From RUG12395 sp045541735 (GTDB lineage Bacteria; Bacillota; Clostridia; Oscillospirales; CAG-272): DNA of 24,310 nucleotides. Within the stretch, counting starts at the first letter, position 1. Every line of letters begins with the position of its first letter. Under the pieces are notes generated by a model. It worked only from the letters and a program-made list of their open reading frames with translations. It had not been told where the DNA came from and ran no database searches. This document shows positions 7,576 through 14,885 of the stretch, in pieces. A program made the position numbers and the translations under genes. The stretch covers positions 1 through 24,310 of the forward strand of contig JAZQJQ010000085.1 of NCBI GenBank assembly GCA_045541735.1, given 5' to 3'.

Positions 7576-10011
7576 TTATCTTACCACTATGTTAACTATC
7601 TTACCGGGGATCACTATTTCCTTAACTACGGTCTTGCCTTCTATTGCCGCAGCGACCTTCTCGTCTGCCTTGGCAAGAGCAAGGACCTCATCCTTTTGCA
7701 TATCAACGGGAACAAGGATCTTTCCCTTGATCTTACCGTTGATCTGAACTACTATCTCGACTTCATCGTCTGCGGTCTTAGCCTCATCATAGGTGGGCCA
7801 GCTTTCGAAAGCTATAGTGTTACCGTGACCCAGCTGCTCCCAGATCTCCTCACCGATATGAGGACAGATGGGAGAGAGCATCTTTATAAGTCCCTCGGCA
7901 TACTCCTTGGAGCACTTGCCTTCCTTATAAACTGCGTTTACAAAGATCATCATCTGAGAGATAGCGGTATTGAACGCAAGCTTCTCAAAGTCCTCGGTCA
8001 CCTTCTTAACGGTCTTATGATATACCTTATCAAGGGCGGGAACAGCGCCTTCCACGATATTCTGAGGCTCTGTGAAGAACGTCCAAACACGGTTGAGGAA
8101 GCGGCGGGCTCCGTCCACGCCTGCATCGCTCCAGGGTTTGGAGACCTCAAGGGGACCCATGAACATCTCGTAGAGACGGAGTGTATCCGCGCCGTAGTCT
8201 CTTACTACGTCGGAGGGATTCACAACGAATTCGGGGAATCTCTTACCCATCTTGATGCCGTTAGCGCCAAGTATCATACCCTGGTGAACCAGCTTCTTGA
8301 AGGGTTCCTTGGTAGGAGCGAGACCCTTATTATAAAGGTATCTGTTCCAGATCCTGGAGTACATAAGATGACCGACCGCGTGCTCGGGGCCGCCGATATA
8401 GAGATCAACGGGCATCCAGTGCTTGAGAAGCTCTTTGTTTGCGAACTCGTTTTCATTCTTAGGATCGATATATCTGAGGAAGTACCAGGAAGAGCCTGCA
8501 GAGCCGGGCATCGTCGATGTCTCTCTCTTGCCCTTGATGCCGTTATTATCGTACATCTTCCATTCCTCGGCATTTTCAAGAGGTGCCTTGCCGCCTACTC
8601 CCTTGTAGTTTTCAAGCTCGGGAAGAACGAGAGGAAGCTCCTCGTCGGGAAGAACGTGAACCGTACCGTCCTCACCGTGTACCACGGGAACGGGCTCGCC
8701 CCAGTATCTCTGACGTGCGAATATCCACTCTCTGAAGTGGTAGTTTACCGTCCTCTTTGCAACTCCCTGCGCTTCAAGCTTAGATGTGATGGCTTCCTTT
8801 GCCTCTTCAACCGTAAGACCCGTGAATTCCTCGGAGTTTACAAGTCTATAGCCCTTACCGAGGTAATCCTGCTTCTCAAACGCCGCCTCGGAAACGTCAA
8901 CATGACCGAGCTTTTCGTCGCCGTCGATGACCTGGATCATATCAATATTATGAGCTACAGCGTATTCAAAGTCTCTCTGATCGTGGGAAGGAACCGCCAT
9001 GACCGCGCCGGTACCGTAGCTTGCGAGGACGAAGTCACCGATGAACATTCTGACTTCCTTGCCGTTTACGGGGTTGATACAGGTCACGCCCTTCAATTCA
9101 CAGCCCGATTTAGTCTTGTTGAGCTCGGTTCTGTCCATATCGTTCTTCTTGAGAGTCTCGTCGATATATGCCTGAACCTCTTCCTTGTTCTCGATGCGGG
9201 GCATAAGCGACTTTACGGTCTCGCCGTCGGGTGCAAGCACCATAAAGGTTATACCGTAGATAGTCTCGATACAAGTGGTAAAGATAGAGAACTCGCCGCC
9301 GCCTACGATCTGGAATTTGACCTCAACACCGGTAGATTTTCCTATCCAGTTCTTCTGCATCAGCTTGGTGGATTCGGGCCAATCGATCTCCTCAAGACCT
9401 TCAAGCAATTCTTCAGCGAACGCGGGCTGATTGATGACCCACTGCTTCATATTCTTTCTGACTACGGGGAAACCGCCTCTCTCGCTCTTGCCGTCGATGA
9501 CTTCATCGTTGGAGAGCACCGTACCAAGCTCCTCGCACCAGTTTACGGGCATATCGATATACTGTGCGTAGCCGTCGAGGTAGAGTTGCTTGAATATCCA
9601 CTGAGTCCACTTGTAGAAATCGGGATCGCTGGTTGCGATCATCTTCGACCAGTCGTAGTCAAAGCCAAGCTCGGTCAGCTGCTTTGAGAAGGTCTCGATG
9701 TTCTTCTGGGTAAAGCCGTTGGGGTGGTTTCCGGTCGATACCGCGTACTGCTCAGCGGGAAGACCGAAAGAATCGTATCCCATAGGGTGAAGGACGTTGT
9801 AGCCCTGCATCCTCTTCATTCTGGAGACTATGTCGGTAGCGGTGTAGCCCTCAGGGTGACCCGCGTGGAGACCTACTCCCGAAGGATAGGGGAACATATC
9901 GAGGGCATAGAACTTAGGCTTGGAGAAATCCCAGACGTCGGTCTTGAAGGTCTCGTTCTTTTTCCAGTATTCCTGCCACTTTTTTTCTATTTGTAAGTGC
10001 TCGTATCTCAT
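7576..10011 (-). CDS. leuS: Leucyl-tRNA synthetase
   Basis: This class I synthetase charges tRNA-Leu with leucine in the cytoplasm. It is 811 aa, the normal bacterial length. The HIGH motif is HAGH (49-52) after PYPSGVGL. The CP1 editing domain spans about 225-415 and keeps GTGAVMAVPSHDQRDFEYA with the amino-group-binding aspartate (Asp344). The anticodon-binding and C-terminal parts follow (VQINGKIKGKI near 756-766). Two motifs deviate. The KMSKS loop reads KMGKR (587-591), and the threonine-rich editing motif, usually TTRPDT, reads TTCIET (245-250), keeping the last threonine. The start is ATG at 10011, 14 nt after rsfS, with GAGG upstream; an earlier ATG a few bases away is followed at once by a stop in its frame. 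No T-box leader precedes it. Confidence 0.98.
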   Translation of the reverse strand: MRYEHLQIEKKWQEYWKKNETFKTDVWDFSKPKFYALDMFPYPSGVGLHAGHPEGYTATDIVSRMKRMQGYNVLHPMGYDSFGLPAEQYAVSTGNHPNGFTQKNIETFSKQLTELGFDYDWSKMIATSDPDFYKWTQWIFKQLYLDGYAQYIDMPVNWCEELGTVLSNDEVIDGKSERGGFPVVRKNMKQWVINQPAFAEELLEGLEEIDWPESTKLMQKNWIGKSTGVEVKFQIVGGGEFSIFTTCIETIYGITFMVLAPDGETVKSLMPRIENKEEVQAYIDETLKKNDMDRTELNKTKSGCELKGVTCINPVNGKEVRMFIGDFVLASYGTGAVMAVPSHDQRDFEYAVAHNIDMIQVIDGDEKLGHVDVSEAAFEKQDYLGKGYRLVNSEEFTGLTVEEAKEAITSKLEAQGVAKRTVNYHFREWIFARQRYWGEPVPVVHGEDGTVHVLPDEELPLVLPELENYKGVGGKAPLENAEEWKMYDNNGIKGKRETSTMPGSAGSSWYFLRYIDPKNENEFANKELLKHWMPVDLYIGGPEHAVGHLMYSRIWNRYLYNKGLAPTKEPFKKLVHQGMILGANGIKMGKRFPEFVVNPSDVVRDYGADTLRLYEMFMGPLEVSKPWSDAGVDGARRFLNRVWTFFTEPQNIVEGAVPALDKVYHKTVKKVTEDFEKLAFNTAISQMMIFVNAVYKEGKCSKEYAEGLIKMLSPICPHIGEEIWEQLGHGNTIAFESWPTYDEAKTADDEVEIVVQINGKIKGKILVPVDMQKDEVLALAKADEKVAAAIEGKTVVKEIVIPGKIVNIVVR

Positions 10012-10025
10012 ATCATAAAACCTCG

Positions 10026-10430
10026 TCAGTCTTTATTCTCGCTGTTTTCTTCTGCGGTAACAACGGGGGCAATGTCGATACTTTCTGAATCGCTCCACAG
10101 CTTATCAAGATTATAGAAATCCCTTGCCTCGCGGGAGAAGATGTGAACTGCAACAGCACCGTAATCCATAAGGACCCAAGTGCCGTTTCCGTGACCCTCG
10201 ATGTGGCTGACAGCCACGCCTGCCTCGGTAAGCTTGTGCTCGACCTCGCCCGAAAGTGCGTTGATCTGGGTATTGGAATTACCCGTTGCAAGCACGTAGT
10301 AATCCGCAAGAACGGTCTGCTGTTCAACGTACAACAACCTGATATCCTTGGCACGCTTGGAATCAAGCGCCTTTACTGCTATCTCCGCTGTCTCGCGGGG
10401 AGAGAGCTCTTTCTTTTCCGTTTCTGACAT
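10026..10430 (-). CDS. rsfS: Ribosomal silencing factor RsfS (Iojap/YbeB)
   Basis: This is a 134-aa member of the RsfS/Iojap/DUF143 family. The family binds ribosomal protein uL14 on the 50S subunit and blocks joining with 30S when nutrients are low. Characteristic stretches are DIRLLYVEQQTVLADYYV, TGNSNTQINAL and WVLMDYGAVAVHIF. A charged C-terminal tail (AEENSENKD) extends past the domain. The frame is open to an ATG at 10454 inside the upstream LCP gene, but that ATG has no ribosome site. ATG at 10430 has AAAGGA at 10439-10444 with 8-nt spacing and lies just past the LCP stop, so I prefer it. The order nadD-yqeK-(LCP)-rsfS is widely conserved in Firmicutes. Confidence 0.93.
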   Translation of the reverse strand: MSETEKKELSPRETAEIAVKALDSKRAKDIRLLYVEQQTVLADYYVLATGNSNTQINALSGEVEHKLTEAGVAVSHIEGHGNGTWVLMDYGAVAVHIFSREARDFYNLDKLWSDSESIDIAPVVTAEENSENKD

Positions 10431-10438
10431 TTTCATCA

Positions 10439-10444
10439 TCCTTT
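10439..10444 (-). promoter_or_regulatory. Ribosome binding site that decides the rsfS start
   Basis: AAAGGA on the minus strand lies 8 nt before ATG at 10430 and touches the TGA stop of the LCP gene (10446-10444). The other in-frame ATGs (10454, 10439, 10436) have no suitably spaced site. Confidence 0.6.
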
Positions 10445-11745
10445 CAGTTTTCATAGCGCGGTATGTCTATGTTACCCGCACTCTCGCCGCTTACGGGTCT
10501 TGAAGATATGCTTTTCGATTCATAAATGCCGAGAAGAACGCTGTCGTTATCATCCGTAAATCTTCTGCCGGAATCAAATATGGAATCGGGGATATCCTCG
10601 TAATATACGTTAAGATATTTGTTTACTGTCTCAAGCGCTGCCGCGCGGTTGACGGAATACATCCATGCACCCGATGTAGCTGTCTGGCAGCCTTCGCCTC
10701 CCATGGTAAGCATCGTTATCTTGGAGAGATCGATCTCTGCCAGCTGCTTGATATAATACTGCGCATCCGCGACCGTGACGTCGGTAACGGTATTGCCTAT
10801 CACGCTTTTTGCCACGTTCACGGCTTTTGTAAGGGTCAGACTGCTTTTAAGCTGATTCAGAAGCGCGGAAATAAACATCTTCTGAGCATCAAGCCTTCCG
10901 ATATCTGCGGTAATATATCCGCTTCGGAAACGGATGAACTGCTCTGCCTGAGAACCGTTAAGAGTCTGCGGCCCTGCCTTCAAGTCAACGTAAAGCTCCT
11001 CGCCGGGAGTATCGTCAACGTAATACATATCATACGGTACGTTCATATAAACTCCGCCGATACCGTCGACCACTTCCTTGAATACGTTAAGATACACAAG
11101 CGCATAGTAGTCGATCTGTATGCAAAGCGCCGCCTCTATGGATTCTGCCGTTTTTTCCATCGCGTATCTGCACTGCTCCTTGGAGTTGGAATTTGAAGGA
11201 GCCTGATACCAGTAATGCGCGTACATAGTGTTTATTCTGCCGCCGATCCCGTCGCACTCTATATAAGTATCGCGGGGAAGCTGAACAACGCTGACGGTCT
11301 TATTCTCGACGTCGAGATTCACTAGCATAATAACGTCGGTATTTGCGTTCTTTTTGTCAAGACCCATAACAAGGAAGTTAAAGACCTTCTTGTTTCTTGT
11401 AAGAACAACACCGGGAGTGGGAACGTCCTCCGAGCCTGAGGGGGCGGCGGTGGTCGTATCCCCCGGATCCGTGATAGGCGCATTGCCCGTGTCTTCCGGA
11501 TCCTTCGTCATATTGCTTGTATCAAACGGCGTTCCGGTATCCACGCCCGGTCTGTAAAATACACCGACAGCAAGCAGCGTAACTATAGCGGCCATCGTAA
11601 CGGCAACGAGTACAAGCAAAACGACCTTCAGATAATCCGGTCTTGCGCTGTTTTGTTTTTCGGGTCCTTTTTTGCCGGCTATTGCCGCAAACACCTTTGT
11701 TACGCGCTCCTTAGTACTGATCTTATCTTTGTTTTCGTTTTCCAT
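10444..11745 (-). CDS. LytR-CpsA-Psr (LCP) family glycopolymer ligase
   Basis: This is a 433-aa membrane-anchored protein. It has a short cytoplasmic N-terminus with basic residues, one transmembrane helix (about 40-63), a low-complexity linker rich in Thr, Pro, Asp and Gly (66-115), and an LCP domain (about 120-330). Visible LCP residues are NTDVIML with Asp137, VQLPRDTY with Arg158-Asp159, and the distal cluster FIRFRSGYITADIGRLDAQ with Arg272, Arg274, Arg284 and Gln288. LCP enzymes transfer polyprenyl-phosphate-linked wall teichoic acid or capsule chains to peptidoglycan outside the membrane. Residues 330-433 form an extra C-terminal region ending in a Ser/Gly-rich tail. ATG at 11745 is preceded by GAGAGG. 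The gene sits between yqeK and rsfS, an arrangement known in Clostridia. Confidence 0.93.
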   Translation of the reverse strand: MENENKDKISTKERVTKVFAAIAGKKGPEKQNSARPDYLKVVLLVLVAVTMAAIVTLLAVGVFYRPGVDTGTPFDTSNMTKDPEDTGNAPITDPGDTTTAAPSGSEDVPTPGVVLTRNKKVFNFLVMGLDKKNANTDVIMLVNLDVENKTVSVVQLPRDTYIECDGIGGRINTMYAHYWYQAPSNSNSKEQCRYAMEKTAESIEAALCIQIDYYALVYLNVFKEVVDGIGGVYMNVPYDMYYVDDTPGEELYVDLKAGPQTLNGSQAEQFIRFRSGYITADIGRLDAQKMFISALLNQLKSSLTLTKAVNVAKSVIGNTVTDVTVADAQYYIKQLAEIDLSKITMLTMGGEGCQTATSGAWMYSVNRAAALETVNKYLNVYYEDIPDSIFDSGRRFTDDNDSVLLGIYESKSISSRPVSGESAGNIDIPRYEN

Positions 11746-11761
11746 AACAACCTCTCCGCCG

Positions 11762-12403
11762 TTATACGCGGCATTCTCTGAGCATTGCGTTCCTTGAACG
11801 CACCGTTACTACCGCAAGCGGCTTACCGGATCCGATCAGATCCTTTATCGTCATATCGAAACTGAGAAGCATAGTGCGCGAAAGCGCCGCTTCCCTCTCC
11901 TCCGCGTTCTTTGATACGGCAATGCCGTCATCAAAATACTCACGGAGACGCACACAGTCCTCAAACGTCCTTGTATCCTCTATGTAATCGGCAAGATACA
12001 GTATCTTGTCGCATATATTCATCTCTTCGGCTCCTGCCGTATGTACGGAAACGGCACGGATCAGCCCGGGGACGGCAAACTGAGGAAATTTATCCGGTAT
12101 GACCGCCGCAGCAGTAAGACTGTGAAGCAGCTTGGGTGCTGCCAGCGTGTCCGCATCGGGCACTATGCCGTATTTTTTGCAAAGCAGAAGCTGTTCTTCC
12201 GTCTTCAGCTCCTTCGTTATGTCGTGAAGCAGCGCGGCGGCACGCATCATACCCGTTTTTTCGGGTGCAAACAGCGCACACAGCTCCTCCGCCTTTTTCT
12301 CTACTCCAAGGGTGTGGGAAAAGCGCTTTGCGCTCATCCTTTCCATTACCGCTCGTCTGAGCTCTTCAAGCGCCTTTTCTGAAAATCTTTCGTTATCGGT
12401 CAT
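11762..12403 (-). CDS. yqeK: YqeK-family HD-domain phosphohydrolase (Ap4A hydrolase)
   Basis: This is a 213-aa HD-superfamily protein. Metal ligands follow the YqeK pattern: His30 in RFSHTLGV, His60-Asp61 in ALLHDITKE, His94 in LLHSLT, His121 in SVHTAG and Asp139 in KILYLADYIED. Characterised YqeK proteins hydrolyse diadenosine tetraphosphate symmetrically to two ADP, removing a stress-linked nucleotide. The C-terminus extends about 20 residues past the usual domain end. The start at ATG 12403 overlaps the end of nadD by 11 nt and has GGAG six bases upstream. Adjacency to nadD is one of the most stable gene pairs in Firmicutes. Confidence 0.93.
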   Translation of the reverse strand: MTDNERFSEKALEELRRAVMERMSAKRFSHTLGVEKKAEELCALFAPEKTGMMRAAALLHDITKELKTEEQLLLCKKYGIVPDADTLAAPKLLHSLTAAAVIPDKFPQFAVPGLIRAVSVHTAGAEEMNICDKILYLADYIEDTRTFEDCVRLREYFDDGIAVSKNAEEREAALSRTMLLSFDMTIKDLIGSGKPLAVVTVRSRNAMLRECRV

Positions 12404-13010
12404 CTTCTGCTCCGTAAAGCGCGTGTGTAATTATGTAATCCGCAACGGCAGACGGCACTCCGTTAAGCGGAAGCCCCTCTCGTACGGCACGGCGTATCTC
12501 GTTTGAGGAAACGGACGGCACACACACGTCAAGCTCCGTTATCCTTGCGCCGTATTCCCTGCGGTATCTTTCGGCAATGCCTCTGCCGTTTTCTCCGCGT
12601 CCGACGTAACATATTGCCGCGTTTTCAAATATCTCGCGGCTGTTTTTCCAATTTTCCATACCCGCAAGCACGTCGGCACCTACAAGCATATATATCTCCC
12701 CTGCCTCTTCTTTCAAACGGCGGAGGGTAAGATAAGTAAAACTCACGCCGCCGCTTTCAAGCTCCATACGGGAAACGCGGCATTTTCCGCCGAAGCGAGG
12801 GTCATTTTCAAATGCAAGTCTGCACATTTCGTATCTGTGCTCCTCTCCCTCCGAATAGCCGCCCTTGCAGGGATGCCGGCGCGCGGGCATTATAACAAGC
12901 TCATCTGCCGAAACGGCATTCATAAAAGCAAGTGCCGCCTCCGTGTGCCCCTTGTGCGGTGGAGAAAAGCTTCCGCCGAAAAGGGCAATCCTTTTGACCT
13001 TGTCTGCCAT
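12393..13010 (-). CDS. nadD: Nicotinate-nucleotide adenylyltransferase
   Basis: This 205-aa enzyme of NAD synthesis joins nicotinate mononucleotide and ATP to deamido-NAD. The nucleotidyltransferase signature is GGSFSPPHKGH (residues 13-23), a variant of GGTFDPPHxGH that keeps both histidines. PARRHPCKG follows near 42-50, and the second nucleotide-binding motif SSNEIRRAVREG corresponds to the family's ISSTxIR. Length is typical. The start ATG at 13010 follows the TAA of yhbY with no base between (TAAATG). No good ribosome site is visible, so translation is probably coupled to yhbY. Confidence 0.96.
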   Translation of the reverse strand: MADKVKRIALFGGSFSPPHKGHTEAALAFMNAVSADELVIMPARRHPCKGGYSEGEEHRYEMCRLAFENDPRFGGKCRVSRMELESGGVSFTYLTLRRLKEEAGEIYMLVGADVLAGMENWKNSREIFENAAICYVGRGENGRGIAERYRREYGARITELDVCVPSVSSNEIRRAVREGLPLNGVPSAVADYIITHALYGAEDDR

Positions 13011-13334
13011 TTATCTAGCGGACTTTCCCGCGTTTTTAAGGTCAATCTTCTTGTTTTTCTTTGATGGACGGTACAAAACGAATTTGCTTCCCACCGCCTG
13101 TACGGCGGCAGCATCGCAAGCCTCGGCAAGCGCGTCGCCTGCTTCCCTTGCACTGAATCCGCTGTTTTCCAGCACTCTTGCTTTTATAAGCTCGCGTGCT
13201 TCAAGCGCATTCCCGATCTGATATACCGTTTCCTCCGTAATTCCGCCCTTGCCTATCTGGAATATGGTTTCAAGCTCTACGGCAAGCGAACGGAGATATG
13301 CTCTTTCTTTTGAAGTGATCTCTAAAGCTGCCAT
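13011..13334 (-). CDS. yhbY: YhbY-family CRM-domain RNA-binding protein
   Basis: This small protein of 107 aa consists of a single CRM (YhbY) domain of about 95 residues with the GxxG RNA-contact loop GKGG in FQIGKGGIT, plus a short lysine-rich tail. E. coli YhbY associates with pre-50S ribosomal particles, so a role in large-subunit assembly is likely. The ATG at 13334 overlaps the TAA of rdgB (TAATG) and has a strong GGAGG eight bases upstream. The yhbY-nadD-yqeK-rsfS order is conserved in Firmicutes, and many of them carry obgE upstream instead of rdgB. Confidence 0.94.
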   Translation of the reverse strand: MAALEITSKERAYLRSLAVELETIFQIGKGGITEETVYQIGNALEARELIKARVLENSGFSAREAGDALAEACDAAAVQAVGSKFVLYRPSKKNKKIDLKNAGKSAR

Positions 13335-13972
13335 TATCTTTCCTCCCCGCGAAGTATCTCAAAAAGCTTCGCGGCAAATCTTCTCACCGCTCTGCCTCTG
13401 TGGCTGACGGTATGTTTTTCCTCGGCGCTCGCCTCGGCAAACGTCTTGCCGAGATCGGCGGAAAGGAACAAAGGGTCATAACCGAAGCCGCCGTTTCCAC
13501 GGTATTCGGTAATAACGGTACCGTCGCAACGGTCTCCGCACACAAAGCCTTCTCTGCCGTCGGGAAATTCACACGCAACAGCACAGTAGTAATATGCCGT
13601 TCTGTCCTCTTTATCCGCAAGCTCGGAAAGAAGCTTTTCGTTGTTATCGTCATCGCTTCCGCCCGAATATCGCGCGCTGTATATACCGGGCGCACCGCCG
13701 AGCGCGTTTACGCATATCCCGCTGTCATCGGCAACGGAGATGTAGCCGAGAGATGCGGCTGCCTTTGCCTTTATCGCGGCATTCTCCTCAAAGGTAGTGC
13801 CGTTTTCCTCTATCTCTCCGGTAAAGCCTGCGTCTGCGAGCGTGATAAGCTTCAAAGCGGGCACGGAAGCATTTTCCTCTTTTGACGAAAATTCCGCCAA
13901 AATGGTTTCAATTTCCTTTACCTTGTTTCTGTTTTTCGTAGCTATCAGCAGGGTGATTTCCTTATTGTGCAT
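13334..13972 (-). CDS. rdgB: XTP/dITP diphosphatase (RdgB/HAM1 family)
   Basis: This 212-aa enzyme removes non-canonical purine nucleotides (dITP, XTP), hydrolysing them to monophosphate and pyrophosphate. Motifs are ATKNRNKVKEI at the N-terminus, FEENAAIKAKAA, the metal and substrate region VADDSGICVNALGGAPGIYSAR in two parts, GGFGYDPLF and the C-terminal SHRGRAVRRF. The frame is open to an ATG at 14017 inside ftsY, but ATG at 13972 gives the usual family start (MHNKEITLLIATKN) and has GAGG at 13978-13981 with 5-nt spacing. I prefer it. It begins 7 nt after the ftsY stop and overlaps yhbY by one base. Confidence 0.95.
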   Translation of the reverse strand: MHNKEITLLIATKNRNKVKEIETILAEFSSKEENASVPALKLITLADAGFTGEIEENGTTFEENAAIKAKAAASLGYISVADDSGICVNALGGAPGIYSARYSGGSDDDNNEKLLSELADKEDRTAYYYCAVACEFPDGREGFVCGDRCDGTVITEYRGNGGFGYDPLFLSADLGKTFAEASAEEKHTVSHRGRAVRRFAAKLFEILRGEER

Positions 13973-13979
13973 CTTTTCC

Positions 13980-14885
13980 TCACTCAAACATCGCGGCGAC
14001 GAATTCCTTTGAATCAAAGGGGCGCATATCCTCCGCCTTTTCGCCTACGCCGATAAATTTTACGGGAATGCCGAGCTCGCGGCTGATGGAAAATATCATT
14101 CCGCCCTTTGCTGTACCGTCAAGCTTTGTAAGCACAAGTCCGGTAACTCCGGCGGCATTCGCAAATTCCTTTGCCTGAGAAAGCGCGTTCTGACCCGTCG
14201 TTGCATCAAGCACCAGCAAGGTCTCACGGCTGCTGTCCGGAAGCTCGCGCGTAAGCACGCGGTCTATTTTGGAGAGCTCGTCCATAAGGTTCTTTTTGTT
14301 CTGCAGTCTGCCTGCGGTATCAACGATAAGGATATCAGCCTTACGGCTCTTTGCCGCCTGCGCCGCATCGAATACTACTGCCGCAGGGTCGGAACCGTCC
14401 GACTGCGCTATCATATCCGCACCCGCACGCTTGCACCATACTCCGAGCTGTTCTATTGCCGCCGCGCGGAAGGTATCCGCCGCCGCGACCACGACCTTTT
14501 TGCCCTCGCCGACGAAATGGGAGGAGATCTTGCCTATGGTGGTAGTTTTGCCAACACCGTTTACTCCGATAACGAGAACAACGGCGGGAGACTTAGAAAG
14601 ATCAAGAGGCTCTCCCTCCCCAACAAGGGAGCAGAGTATCTCTTTAAGGGCAACCCTCACGTCCTCGGGGTCCTTTAAGCGTCCGTCCTTTACCTTCTCG
14701 CGAAGCTCATCAAGGATATATTCGGTAGTGCCAACACCCACGTCGCAGGTGATAAGCAGCTCCTCCAGCTCGTCAAAGAGATCCTCGTCTATCTTCACAA
14801 AGCTGCGGATAACGTTATCTACCTGTCCCATAAAGGCGCTCTTGGTCTTTGCAAGACCCGCCTTCAGTTTATCAAGAAATGCCAT
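13980..14885 (-). CDS. ftsY: Signal recognition particle receptor FtsY
   Basis: This 301-aa SRP-type GTPase docks ribosome-SRP complexes at the membrane. The N domain (1-90) holds LLITCDVGVGTT, and the G domain follows. Nucleotide motifs are the P-loop GVNGVGKTT (107-115), DTFRAAA (137-143), DTAGR (189-193) and TKLDG (253-257), with the closing GVGEKAEDMRPFD. The acidic A domain of E. coli FtsY is absent; the short NG-only form is usual in Firmicutes, where the N-terminal amphipathic helix (MAFLDKLKAGLAKTK) binds the membrane. The ATG at 14885 overlaps the last 14 nt of smc, with GGAGA about 10 bases upstream. Confidence 0.97.
   Translation of the reverse strand: MAFLDKLKAGLAKTKSAFMGQVDNVIRSFVKIDEDLFDELEELLITCDVGVGTTEYILDELREKVKDGRLKDPEDVRVALKEILCSLVGEGEPLDLSKSPAVVLVIGVNGVGKTTTIGKISSHFVGEGKKVVVAAADTFRAAAIEQLGVWCKRAGADMIAQSDGSDPAAVVFDAAQAAKSRKADILIVDTAGRLQNKKNLMDELSKIDRVLTRELPDSSRETLLVLDATTGQNALSQAKEFANAAGVTGLVLTKLDGTAKGGMIFSISRELGIPVKFIGVGEKAEDMRPFDSKEFVAAMFE

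Noticed and set aside
7558..9687. A 709-codon open frame on the plus strand opposite leuS
   Set aside because: It is codon-aligned with leuS, so its stops would require TTA, CTA or TCA codons in leuS, which that gene avoids. The plus-strand product resembles no family, while leuS is certain.
10012..10025. T-box leader or attenuator before leuS
   Set aside because: Only 14 nt separate rsfS and leuS; there is no room for a T-box and no terminator hairpin was seen.
10431..10454. Longer rsfS start at ATG 10454
   Set aside because: No ribosome site; it would overlap the LCP gene by 11 nt. ATG 10430 has AAAGGA at good spacing.
13973..14017. Longer rdgB start at ATG 14017
   Set aside because: It adds 15 residues absent from the family and overlaps ftsY by 38 nt without a ribosome site; ATG 13972 has GAGG and the usual N-terminus.
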